Source: Methanomicrobiales archaeon HGW-Methanomicrobiales-1
Lineage (GTDB): Archaea; Halobacteriota; Methanomicrobia; Methanomicrobiales; Methanospirillaceae
DNA: 64,000 bases
Assembly (NCBI GenBank): GCA_002839675.1
Contig: PGYM01000001.1
Span: forward strand, 858,683 to 922,682
Direction: 5' to 3'
The translations under genes were made by a program, and so were the position numbers. This document shows positions 1-7,898 of the stretch, one piece after another. The notes under the pieces were generated by a model. That model was not told the DNA's origin, did no database searches, and worked only from the letters and a program-made list of their open reading frames with translations. Positions within the stretch are counted from its first letter, which is position 1, and every line of letters begins with the position of its first letter.

Positions 1-1611
1 ATAAAGGGAAGTATCGTATGAATTTGAGAGGGATATGTGGTGGTCATATCCAAAATGAAATGGACTATAAAGGGAGTTAACGCCCCCTAAAACAAGTCTT
101 TTATCTCCTACTCCGAATATAAAATCATAGAATCTTGTTGTGGGCAGATTTATTCCAGTAATCTCTAACCCTGTGTCTTTGTTATTAAAATACCAATTCA
201 TTCCAGCTACCTCTGTGTTCGTAGATTGATAACTGCTACTAAGAGTATATGGAGAAGGATATATTGTGAAAAGCCCATTTAATATTACAAACATAAGTAC
301 CAACAATCCAATTATAATAAAGAAAATTTTGAATTTAATGCCACGGAAAAATAAATCATTTGTAATTACTAGTCCACCGACATACCCAAATAATGGAATT
401 GTTAATACCATTGAATAAAATAAGAATCTAGTAGGTGCAAATCCAAATTCAAAAAATAATCCCAGTACCGCCAATGTATACAAAAAACTCAAACATATCC
501 ATATCCAAAAAATATTGTTTTTTTCTTGTTTTTTTACGAAAAAAATTATTAACGCAATTATAGAAATTATTATCGATATAAGATATACCCCGTATGTTTT
601 TATGAAATAATCTAAAATATTGTATCCATAATTGTTTGCTGCCGAAATATCATTTAAAAAAATCGCTTGCCTATAATACTCTTCATCATTAAGTGTGTTA
701 ACAATATTGGACAGTATCATATTAAATTCTTGAAATTGCATTTGCCATGACATCCATATTATTCCCAAAATTGTAAACACTAAAAAAACTGAAAAAAATT
801 TTAGATCATATTTATTATTAAAGTATTTATGATATTTCTTATCAAAAAAAACAATGCTGATTCCCATTGAAACAAATATTAGTGCCATTATCATTCCAAT
901 TAAAGGATGAAAAGTCGTAAGCAATAGAAAAACTATGAATGTTAATATTTTGAAAGCAAATTTTAAGTTATACATTGTTTTTAAAATTATAAATAAAAAA
1001 AGAGGAAATAGGCAATTAATCAATCCATTTGGAAAAAAAGCAATACAAACTCCAGGTAGAAATGAAAATCCAATAATTGTTGCAATATTTTTTTCTATTG
1101 GGTTTTTAAGCAAAATTTTGGAGATGAGGTAGATCCCTAAAGGGAAAAATAATGAAAAAAAAACTGGTAATAATAAATGCAAAATCTGAATATCAACATT
1201 CAAAATAGTGCTATATTCCGCTAAAAGGACATGTGATGCAGGATATATTATATCTTTAGGGCAAAAGCCATTCCAGAGAATTTCTTTAACTATTCCAAGG
1301 TGTGTTCCAGTATCTCCAGATAAATTCCACCAAACATATCCATGAATAATATGGGTTGATATTGAAAGAGTGTAAGTTAGATAGAGTAAAAAAAAACCTA
1401 AATATTTTTTAGTGCTTATTAATATTAGCATGATCCCAAAAATAAAATTCAAAATTAACATTGACCAATAAAAAGGAGAAACAGAAAAATATATCGAGGA
1501 TTCATAACTGGAACTAGGTGTAAGAAATAACATAAATAAACAACAAATTGAATATAATAAAAGCGATATTGCTATATATTTTATAAAATGATCTGAAATG
1601 TTTAATTTCAC
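1..1611 (-). CDS. Partial multi-spanning membrane protein of the glycan operon, cut by the window start
   Basis: I translated this frame by hand; it is open from a GTG at 1611 to the window edge (537 codons, no stop), so the C-terminus is missing. An AGAGGAG ribosome site lies 6 bases before the GTG, 20 bases after the stop of the upstream glycosyltransferase. A TTG at 1635 is an alternative start. The protein has about ten hydrophobic segments rich in Ile, Leu and Phe, with soluble loops such as WWNLSGDTGTHLGI and NDEEYYRQAIFLND, and a long polar stretch after the last segments. The architecture fits a GT-C-like glycosyltransferase or an oligosaccharide-unit polymerase, but I recognise no specific family. 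Its place at the end of a glycosyltransferase operon supports a role in building or polymerising a membrane-linked glycan. The DNA is strikingly AT-rich. Confidence 0.75.
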   Translation of the reverse strand, partial: MKLNISDHFIKYIAISLLLYSICCLFMLFLTPSSSYESSIYFSVSPFYWSMLILNFIFGIMLILISTKKYLGFFLLYLTYTLSISTHIIHGYVWWNLSGDTGTHLGIVKEILWNGFCPKDIIYPASHVLLAEYSTILNVDIQILHLLLPVFFSLFFPLGIYLISKILLKNPIEKNIATIIGFSFLPGVCIAFFPNGLINCLFPLFLFIILKTMYNLKFAFKILTFIVFLLLTTFHPLIGMIMALIFVSMGISIVFFDKKYHKYFNNKYDLKFFSVFLVFTILGIIWMSWQMQFQEFNMILSNIVNTLNDEEYYRQAIFLNDISAANNYGYNILDYFIKTYGVYLISIIISIIALIIFFVKKQEKNNIFWIWICLSFLYTLAVLGLFFEFGFAPTRFLFYSMVLTIPLFGYVGGLVITNDLFFRGIKFKIFFIIIGLLVLMFVILNGLFTIYPSPYTLSSSYQSTNTEVAGMNWYFNNKDTGLEITGINLPTTRFYDFIFGVGDKRLVLGGVNSLYSPFHFGYDHHISLSNSYDTSLY

Positions 1612-1631
1612 AAGGTGCTCCTCTAGTATTT

Positions 1632-2795
1632 TCAACTTTTTGAAGAAGTCGAAACATAAGATAATATATCAGTGTAATTATTTAAAACGGAGTTATTATT
1701 GTATTCCTCCATTACTTTTTCTCGGGCTGCAAATGATATTCGGTTAAGATCTGAATTGTTAAGGGCTTTTTGAATAATGTTTGCAATCTCACTTGGTGAA
1801 TTATTTGGTATTATGAACCCAGTTTGATTATCGATAACCACGTCTAAAATTCCACCCACTGGTGTTGCTAGTACTGGTGTGCCACATGCCATAGATTCCA
1901 GCACTGAATTGGGCAATCCCTCTTTATATGAGGGTAAAATAAATAGTTTTATTTTTGCAAAGTAAGACGGAATATCTTCTTTTTCGCACCACGGAATCAC
2001 TGATATATCGAGGTTATTATCATTTTGAATATCCATCAATAATTTTCTCATAGGCCCATCTCCAATAAATAATGCGGAGATATGCCCATGAGATTTACTG
2101 ATGATTCTCAACGATTCAATTAATTCTGCAAAACCCTTTTCTTCAGAAAATCGACCAAAGTAACCGATATCAAATGGCCTATGGTCAATGTTGGGTATAT
2201 TATGTTTAAAAAAGTAATCTTCAACAAAAAGCGGCCCTATAAAAATTTTATTCGAATATCGCTCCAAATGATAAAATTTTACCATATATTTAGATTCAGG
2301 TATAATAATATCAGAAATTGAATAATTAATTTTCTCGACAGTCTCAAATAAAAATATCTTCCATGACGGTTGACAAAAATATTGCAATGACGTCGAGGGG
2401 CGCGAATCTGTTCGGATCAAAATTTTTTTCTTTAGTATAAATAAAGTGAGAAGTGGTAAAATAAATAAATCTGCACCAAAACAAAAAATAAAAACCGTAT
2501 ACTGATTTTTTACTAATTTGAATATAGTTTGGACTATTTTTATTTGATATATGATATGATTGAAACCGCGGATAACAAAATGACGACTATCAGTCTCGCA
2601 ACTTATTTTTTTGTGAGTCAAATTGAGATTGTCAATATTAATGTCATGATTAGCAGAAATCACTGTAACATTCTTTGAAATTTTCAGAAAAATCAATACT
2701 AATTTTTGAGCAGTTAGACGTATTGAAAGATTATTAATATCCCAGTTGCCAGTTATTATAGCAACTTTTGGGCATATACAATCATTTGATCTCAT
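1632..2795 (-). CDS. GT4-family glycosyltransferase
   Basis: A 387-residue retaining glycosyltransferase of the GT-B fold. The C-terminal half carries the GT4 nucleotide-sugar site: GRFSEEKGFAELIES near residue 215, then PSYKEGLPNSVLESMACGTP near 285-305, with the E-x7-E motif, followed by ATPVGG. The N-terminal half is the acceptor domain and has less obvious motifs. The ATG overlaps the stop of the upstream gene (ATGA), so translation is probably coupled. The donor sugar cannot be read from the sequence. It lies in an AT-rich block with two other GT4 enzymes and probably adds one sugar of a surface-layer or archaellin glycan, or of an exopolysaccharide. Confidence 0.9.
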   Translation of the reverse strand: MRSNDCICPKVAIITGNWDINNLSIRLTAQKLVLIFLKISKNVTVISANHDINIDNLNLTHKKISCETDSRHFVIRGFNHIIYQIKIVQTIFKLVKNQYTVFIFCFGADLFILPLLTLFILKKKILIRTDSRPSTSLQYFCQPSWKIFLFETVEKINYSISDIIIPESKYMVKFYHLERYSNKIFIGPLFVEDYFFKHNIPNIDHRPFDIGYFGRFSEEKGFAELIESLRIISKSHGHISALFIGDGPMRKLLMDIQNDNNLDISVIPWCEKEDIPSYFAKIKLFILPSYKEGLPNSVLESMACGTPVLATPVGGILDVVIDNQTGFIIPNNSPSEIANIIQKALNNSDLNRISFAAREKVMEEYNNNSVLNNYTDILSYVSTSSKS

Positions 2796-3967
2796 AGTGA
2801 TCTATCCCTATTCGCGATCGATTCAAAGACGGATGAATACGCCTCGGTGGATATATTCAGGTTAAAATCATTAGATCTTACTATCCCAGTTCTCGAATAA
2901 CGTAAACGCAATTCTCTATTACGGATGATATCCACCATCATATTTGATAATTCGATTTCTTGGGGTGTTAAAGGATCAAGAGCACTATACATTATTCCAT
3001 CTAATGGAGACGTTAGAATTCCAAACTTTCCATCAGATAATATTTCTCTGGGGCCGTATTTACAATCTGAAGCAATAATTGGACACCCACAAGCCATTGC
3101 TTCGATAATTGAATATGGCAATGCTTCCCAAAGCGATGACGATACAAATATTGATGCTTTCGAGAGATATTTATATGGATTATCTTGCCAATCTAAAAAT
3201 TTAACATCAGATGATAAATCGAGATTTAACACTAGTTTTTCTAAATATGGTTTTAAATTCCCATTTCCACGAATTACTAATTTACAAGAAACGACTTCTC
3301 TTGTTTTTGAGAATGCCCGAATAAGGTGCCATTGCCCTTTTTGCTCAGTCAATCTACCTAAATTAAATATTATAGGAATATCTCCATTGAACCATTCATC
3401 ATTAACAGGCTGATCCGCCAAAATCTTAATTTTTTCAATATCATTCGGATTATAGATAACCTTCACAATCTCTGGATTTATCTTAAATTCATGAATTAGT
3501 TCTTGTTTCACTCCCTCAGAAACAGCTATGATCAAATCTGCACGATTATATAAAATAGTAATTAAGTGCTTTGCAATTTCATCCAGAATAGAATCTCTAA
3601 ACTTCATTGACAATGCAATATGAACCTGTAATATTGTTTTAATCCTTTTATTCCTCAAATTGGCCAAAATATTAATAAAATTATCTAATGTTAAAAAACT
3701 CATTGATATTTCTGGTTTGTGCTCAACCATGAGTTTTCTATATTTTAGAGTGCCGAATAAAAAAGCCCATAATATACTCAATATTTTTGGAGATCGAAAA
3801 TTAAAATCCAATGATATCGGGGGTTTATTACTTGCATAAGACACCTCATTAGTTAATATAACAATTTGCCTTTGAATTTGAGAATCAAGGTTTAGACTCA
3901 GCTCTGAAGCGACTCTTTCGGCCCCCCCTCCAGCGAGCGATGTTATTAACATAATCACTGAGACCAT
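2792..3967 (-). CDS. GT4-family glycosyltransferase
   Basis: A 391-residue GT-B glycosyltransferase. The N-terminus MVSVIMLITSLAGGGAERV has the glycine-rich loop typical of GT4 acceptor domains (GGGAERVASELS). The C-terminal domain has NLGRLTEQKGQWHLIRAF near 205-220 and SSSLWEALPYSIIEAMACGC near 275-295, with the paired glutamates. The region ASDCKYGPREIL resembles enzymes that transfer GalNAc or related hexosamines (PglA/PglH-like), but this is only a suggestion. The ATG shares a base with the upstream TAA (TAATG), showing tight coupling. It is AT-rich like its neighbours. Confidence 0.9.
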   Translation of the reverse strand: MVSVIMLITSLAGGGAERVASELSLNLDSQIQRQIVILTNEVSYASNKPPISLDFNFRSPKILSILWAFLFGTLKYRKLMVEHKPEISMSFLTLDNFINILANLRNKRIKTILQVHIALSMKFRDSILDEIAKHLITILYNRADLIIAVSEGVKQELIHEFKINPEIVKVIYNPNDIEKIKILADQPVNDEWFNGDIPIIFNLGRLTEQKGQWHLIRAFSKTREVVSCKLVIRGNGNLKPYLEKLVLNLDLSSDVKFLDWQDNPYKYLSKASIFVSSSLWEALPYSIIEAMACGCPIIASDCKYGPREILSDGKFGILTSPLDGIMYSALDPLTPQEIELSNMMVDIIRNRELRLRYSRTGIVRSNDFNLNISTEAYSSVFESIANRDRSL

Positions 3968-5229
3968 TACTCAATACCCCCCCTCTCCCTTTTTTTCAAT
4001 GAAATAAGTTCATGTATAATGTCCGTGTATTTATCTGCGATAAAATCTTGATTATAATTATCTGCACAAGATAATGCGTTTTGTGAAAGTGTATTACGCA
4101 ATTCATCGTTTTTTAGAAGGTCAAGTATCTTATCTGCAAGTTGTTTTGAATTTTTTTGATTGACTAAAAGACCGTTTTCCCCATCCTGGATCACTTCACA
4201 GATTCCCTTAACATTTGTTCCAATAACTGCCTTTCCAGCAGTTATGGCTTCTAATAAAACAACTGGTAAGCCCTCTTCATACCCAGAAGAGTCAACTATT
4301 GAAGGGATAACAACAATATCTGCAAGAGCATAATAGTCCCATATTTTATCATGTTCAACAAATCCTTCGAAGCGAACACAATTGTCCAAACCATACTCAG
4401 ATACACTCTTTTTTAGGGTTTCCTCTAAAGAACCACCGCCAATGATTATTAACAAAGCATCTGTCTTGTGCGCAATAACTGTTCTAAAACTTTCAATTAA
4501 GTATTCGCATCCTTTTACTTCATCAAGGCGACCTACGAAAAGAACAATGTGTCTTGAATTAAGATTTAATTGAGAACGCAGTTTTATTGTATCAATTAAA
4601 ATTTTAGATGTGCTGTGTTTAATCCCCATCGGAATTATTACAATTTTCTGTTTACATTTTTCTCGATATCTTGGAGCCAATAATGATACAAATTCATCAG
4701 CCCTATGTTTACTAACTGAAATAATTCTATCACTATTCATTGCGATAAATTGAGAAAATACTCTCCCAAAAGGTATTTTCCTGAGCATTGTCACTTCAGA
4801 TGAATGGAGTGTGGCAATATGAGGTATTTGAAGAACCTTTTTACAAATTCCCCCGACTAATCCCTGTGGTAATAACCAATGAGAATTTATGATTTCTATT
4901 TTTCGATTAAAAATGATTATTATTGTATGGGCCAATTCGGAAGCAATGAATAATGGTACTTGTATTATAGCTAAATTACTGTTTCTGATATTATATGGAA
5001 TGCCATTGCCGTATGCAAGTCTTTGCATTTTTAAAGGTAAAAAATATGGGAATCTAAAAACTTTAATGTCCCCAATCTCTTCCCAAAATTTTGATGCATC
5101 GATATGTGGTGTCAGGACTTCTATTTGCATCTCTCCTTGATTCAGACTTTTTGCATGATCAAAAATGAAATCACCCGGATCGTCTTTGTTTTTTGCAAAT
5201 GCACTGGTGATAATCAAAATTTTAGTCAT
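3967..5229 (-). CDS. GT4-family glycosyltransferase
   Basis: A glycosyltransferase of 420 residues from the ATG at 5229. I prefer this start because AGGAAGAG sits just before it and because ATG overlaps the stop of the upstream hisF-like gene (ATGA); the in-frame start at 5244 would lie inside that gene. The protein opens with TKILIITSAFAKNKDDPGDF. The donor-site region has VLFVGRLDEVKGCEYLIESF near 230-250 and VVIPSIVDSSGYEEGLPVVL near 310-330, followed by LEAITAGKAVIGTNVKG. The family is clear; the donor and acceptor are not. It probably acts on the cytoplasmic face on a lipid-linked glycan. Confidence 0.9.
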   Translation of the reverse strand: MTKILIITSAFAKNKDDPGDFIFDHAKSLNQGEMQIEVLTPHIDASKFWEEIGDIKVFRFPYFLPLKMQRLAYGNGIPYNIRNSNLAIIQVPLFIASELAHTIIIIFNRKIEIINSHWLLPQGLVGGICKKVLQIPHIATLHSSEVTMLRKIPFGRVFSQFIAMNSDRIISVSKHRADEFVSLLAPRYREKCKQKIVIIPMGIKHSTSKILIDTIKLRSQLNLNSRHIVLFVGRLDEVKGCEYLIESFRTVIAHKTDALLIIIGGGSLEETLKKSVSEYGLDNCVRFEGFVEHDKIWDYYALADIVVIPSIVDSSGYEEGLPVVLLEAITAGKAVIGTNVKGICEVIQDGENGLLVNQKNSKQLADKILDLLKNDELRNTLSQNALSCADNYNQDFIADKYTDIIHELISLKKRERGGIE

Positions 5230-6047
5230 ATTCTCTTCCTGCACACCAATTTATAATTTTTTTTTAAAAAAATTTCCTCGAGTTCACTGTGGGTAGGATA
5301 ACTGATGAGGACCGCCCTTTTCCTGCCATGGAACACAAACATACTTCCGGCAGCCATTGCCGATGCATGGCCATTCTCGTATGCATCAAAAAGATCCTCA
5401 ATCTTTCCTGCACCGCCACAGGCAATGACCGGGACACTGACCGCATCGGCAACTGTTTTGATCAACACTGTATCATATCCGGTCATCATTCCATCCTGGT
5501 CGATTGAATTGATCATCAGTTCACCGGCCCCCATCGCTGCTATATCACGGGCGAATTGCACAGGATCTTTTCCCGTTGCTTTGGTACCTCCCCGGATAAA
5601 TACTTCATATTCTCCCAGAGAATTTTTCTTAACATCTATAGATACGATGATACTCTGGTTTCCGAATATATCACTCGCCTCTTTGATGAATTCGGGATTT
5701 TCTATCGCTTGGGTGTTGATAATCACTTTTTCTACACCAATGCCGAAGAGTTTTTTAATCTCATCCGTAGTGGTAATGCCTCCGCCATAGGAAAGCGGCA
5801 TCATGCATTCACGGGAAATTTTTGCAATGAGTTCGAATGCAATAGGAGCCTGCCTGCGCAAACCGAGAAAACCGCCGCCTCGCGAGGCCATAATATCAAG
5901 GAAAACCAGCTCATCTGCTTCTTTGTCATTGAAAATCCGAACAGCATTAATGGGATCTCCGATGTACCGGGGATCCTTAAATTGGATGGTTTTTACCAGT
6001 CCTTTTTCTTTGAGTAGCAAACAAGGAATAATGCGTGGGCGGAACAT
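5226..6047 (-). CDS. hisF: HisF-like ammonia-accepting subunit dedicated to sugar amidotransfer
   Basis: A 273-residue (beta/alpha)8-barrel protein of the HisF family. Visible motifs are FRPRIIPCL at the N-terminus, the phosphate-binding PLSYGGGI, SIDVKKN (matching the Asp130 region of HisF), INSIDQDGMMTGYD and VPVIACGGAGKIED. The catalytic Asp11 of true HisF (RIIPCLDV) is replaced: position 11 here is Leu (PCLLL). In Thermotoga HisF, Asp11 and Asp130 are the catalytic pair for the cyclase reaction, so ordinary histidine synthesis is unlikely. Next to a HisH-like glutaminase and a WbpG/WbuX-type amidotransferase, it matches the HisF2/WbpI/WbuZ paralogues that feed ammonia to sugar amidine formation. 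It starts 3 bases after the hisH stop. A histidine role is the less likely alternative. Confidence 0.88.
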   Translation of the reverse strand: MFRPRIIPCLLLKEKGLVKTIQFKDPRYIGDPINAVRIFNDKEADELVFLDIMASRGGGFLGLRRQAPIAFELIAKISRECMMPLSYGGGITTTDEIKKLFGIGVEKVIINTQAIENPEFIKEASDIFGNQSIIVSIDVKKNSLGEYEVFIRGGTKATGKDPVQFARDIAAMGAGELMINSIDQDGMMTGYDTVLIKTVADAVSVPVIACGGAGKIEDLFDAYENGHASAMAAGSMFVFHGRKRAVLISYPTHSELEEIFLKKNYKLVCRKRI

Positions 6048-6050
6048 GAT

Positions 6051-6668
6051 TCAAAACCTCATGAAGTTCTGGAGGATTTTAAAACCGCTCCGGTGACTTC
6101 TCTCCGGATGACACTGGATGCCAAAAATGTTGTCCTGCCGGATAAGCGAGGGAAAGGAGTACCCGTATTCAGTTGTACCGGTTACCAGTTTTTCATCAAT
6201 GTTCGAAATATGATACGAATGGATAAAATAAAACCGATCCCCAGCATCCACACCGCTCACAATCGGACCTTCTCGTACGGGATTTACACTGTTCCATCCC
6301 ATATGGGGGATTTTTCGGTGATTATCTGCTATATCAAAACCAAATCGAACTGTTTCTGCATCGATCCATCCCAATCCTTCGGCATGGCCCTCCTCACTCC
6401 TTTTTGAGAGTAACTGCATCCCTAGGCATATGCCAAGAATTGGAACCCGGTTTGCAAGGACGCTCTTTTGCAGAGCCGGAAGGAGCCCGAGCTCGGTGAG
6501 ATTGTGCATACCCTGGTCGAACGCTCCGACCCCGGGCAGGATTAGTTTTTCTGCATCGAGAATATCCTGGGGATTTGAGGTTATCTTAGTTTCGATGTTG
6601 AGACGCTGAAATGTATTCCGGATACTGCCGAGATTTCCCATTCCATAGTCAACAATTGTAATTATCAT
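6051..6668 (-). CDS. hisH: HisH-like glutamine amidotransferase (glutaminase) subunit
   Basis: A class I glutaminase of 206 residues from the ATG at 6668. This start is preferred to an upstream in-frame one at 6818 because AGGAGG lies 7 bases before it, it begins 16 bases after the wbpG-like stop, and MIITIVDYGMGNLGSIRN is the standard HisH N-terminus. The nucleophile is the Cys of LGICLGMQLL, the oxyanion region is LPGVGAFDQGM, and the His and Glu of the triad are in GIQCHPERSHRSG. It should hydrolyse glutamine and pass ammonia to the HisF-like barrel encoded just downstream. The context shows it serves the sugar amidotransferase rather than histidine synthesis. Confidence 0.9.
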   Translation of the reverse strand: MIITIVDYGMGNLGSIRNTFQRLNIETKITSNPQDILDAEKLILPGVGAFDQGMHNLTELGLLPALQKSVLANRVPILGICLGMQLLSKRSEEGHAEGLGWIDAETVRFGFDIADNHRKIPHMGWNSVNPVREGPIVSGVDAGDRFYFIHSYHISNIDEKLVTGTTEYGYSFPSLIRQDNIFGIQCHPERSHRSGFKILQNFMRF

Positions 6669-6684
6669 CGAAAAATCCTCCTGA

Positions 6685-7824
6685 CTATCCACCGAGATAT
6701 TTTTCATAAAAAACCGGTGGGAGAAGATGAAGAGAACAAGCGAGTCCGATGGGAAACCGGGCAGCTTTGATAATTGGGTAATATGTGGGGTAATCTTTAA
6801 ACGATTTTCTTGGAGCATCCATAATTTCCTGGAACTTTTCCTTGCTAAGCCCCATTTTGGAAAGAGTATAATCGATAATCTCAGGATTGTACGAATATGG
6901 GTGCTGTACTTCGTTTAAGGCGTCCTCACGCTTCATCTGGCCTGACCTGACAAGGGCAGAATACTCCAGCTTCCGTTTGTCGATATCGAATTTTTTCGGA
7001 AGATAAAATGACTGGAAAAATTCTGTGAAAACATTCTCATGATGATGACCCCCGTAGTAGTTCCACCCGAGTTTGTTCTTTAGGACATCATCAACAACCG
7101 CTTGATTGTACTCGATGAATTCCGGGACATCGATCATTCGGATGCGTTTGATAAATGTGTAATACAGTAACTCAGAAAGGCTCATAACGGGAAAACTGGT
7201 TATCTTTTGTTTCCCGAAACGGGCATGGACACTTCGGATATACTTTCCATCCATGTAGGTCCAGCCTATTGGTGCTACACCTTCAGTACGGAAAGAATGG
7301 CCATTAAAAATATACCTCACGTGAAATTTGTTTGCGGTCTGCATGAGGACAGAAATAATTACATAGTCTGTAGGAACTTCAGCATCAGAAACCGATGCCG
7401 ACAGAAATGACTTCTGGAGGTCCTTGAACTCCTCCCAGTCAGCAACAACCGTGTGAAGGTCAATATCAAGTTTATTTGTCGCATTTTTAATATTGTTGAC
7501 AGCGATTTCAGAATTCCAGCCGTTGTCAAAATGAACCGCAAGTGGTCGTAATCCCATTTCAACTGCAGTATATAATGTATATGTACTGTCTCTCCCTCCA
7601 CTCACTCCAACAATACAATCATATGCATTGTTCCCGCCCTCTTTTTTGATTTGTTCAATAAGGGAAGTAAAATATTTTTTTCCTTCTTCATGGAGTGGAT
7701 GAGTCTTCTCTAGAGAGTCATGGATTTTGCAAAAGGAACATACACCTTTAGAATCAAAAGAAATTTCTGGTACAGTAGTATCAAGGATGCATCGCGTACA
7801 AATTTGTCCTTTTGAAGAAACCAA
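6685..7824 (-). CDS. wbpG: N-acetyl sugar amidotransferase (WbpG/WbuX/PseA type)
   Basis: A 379-residue member of the PP-loop ATP pyrophosphatase superfamily. The N-terminal cysteines CTRCILDTT and CSFCK look like a zinc knuckle; the PP-loop is VGVSGGRDSTYTL (residues about 72-84); HFDNGWNSE and NGHSFRTEG are typical of this family. Relatives convert an N-acetyl group of a nucleotide sugar to an acetamidino group with ammonia from HisH/HisF partners, as in Pseudomonas WbpG and Campylobacter PseA. In methanogens such as Methanococcus maripaludis, an acetamidino mannuronic acid in the archaellin glycan depends on similar genes. The start is TTG, supported by GGGTGA six bases before it. The exact substrate here is not visible. 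Confidence 0.9.
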   Translation of the reverse strand: MVSSKGQICTRCILDTTVPEISFDSKGVCSFCKIHDSLEKTHPLHEEGKKYFTSLIEQIKKEGGNNAYDCIVGVSGGRDSTYTLYTAVEMGLRPLAVHFDNGWNSEIAVNNIKNATNKLDIDLHTVVADWEEFKDLQKSFLSASVSDAEVPTDYVIISVLMQTANKFHVRYIFNGHSFRTEGVAPIGWTYMDGKYIRSVHARFGKQKITSFPVMSLSELLYYTFIKRIRMIDVPEFIEYNQAVVDDVLKNKLGWNYYGGHHHENVFTEFFQSFYLPKKFDIDKRKLEYSALVRSGQMKREDALNEVQHPYSYNPEIIDYTLSKMGLSKEKFQEIMDAPRKSFKDYPTYYPIIKAARFPIGLACSLHLLPPVFYEKYLGG

Positions 7825-7898
7825 GTTATTTCACCCTTCTTTTTTTATTTTGTCAATCATGGATTTGAAAAATTTAGTACAAATCTCACTCCGATGCA

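Noticed and set aside
5226-6668. hisF and hisH as histidine biosynthesis genes
   Set aside because: HisF Asp11 is lost and the genes sit in an operon with a sugar amidotransferase and glycosyltransferases; no other his gene is near.
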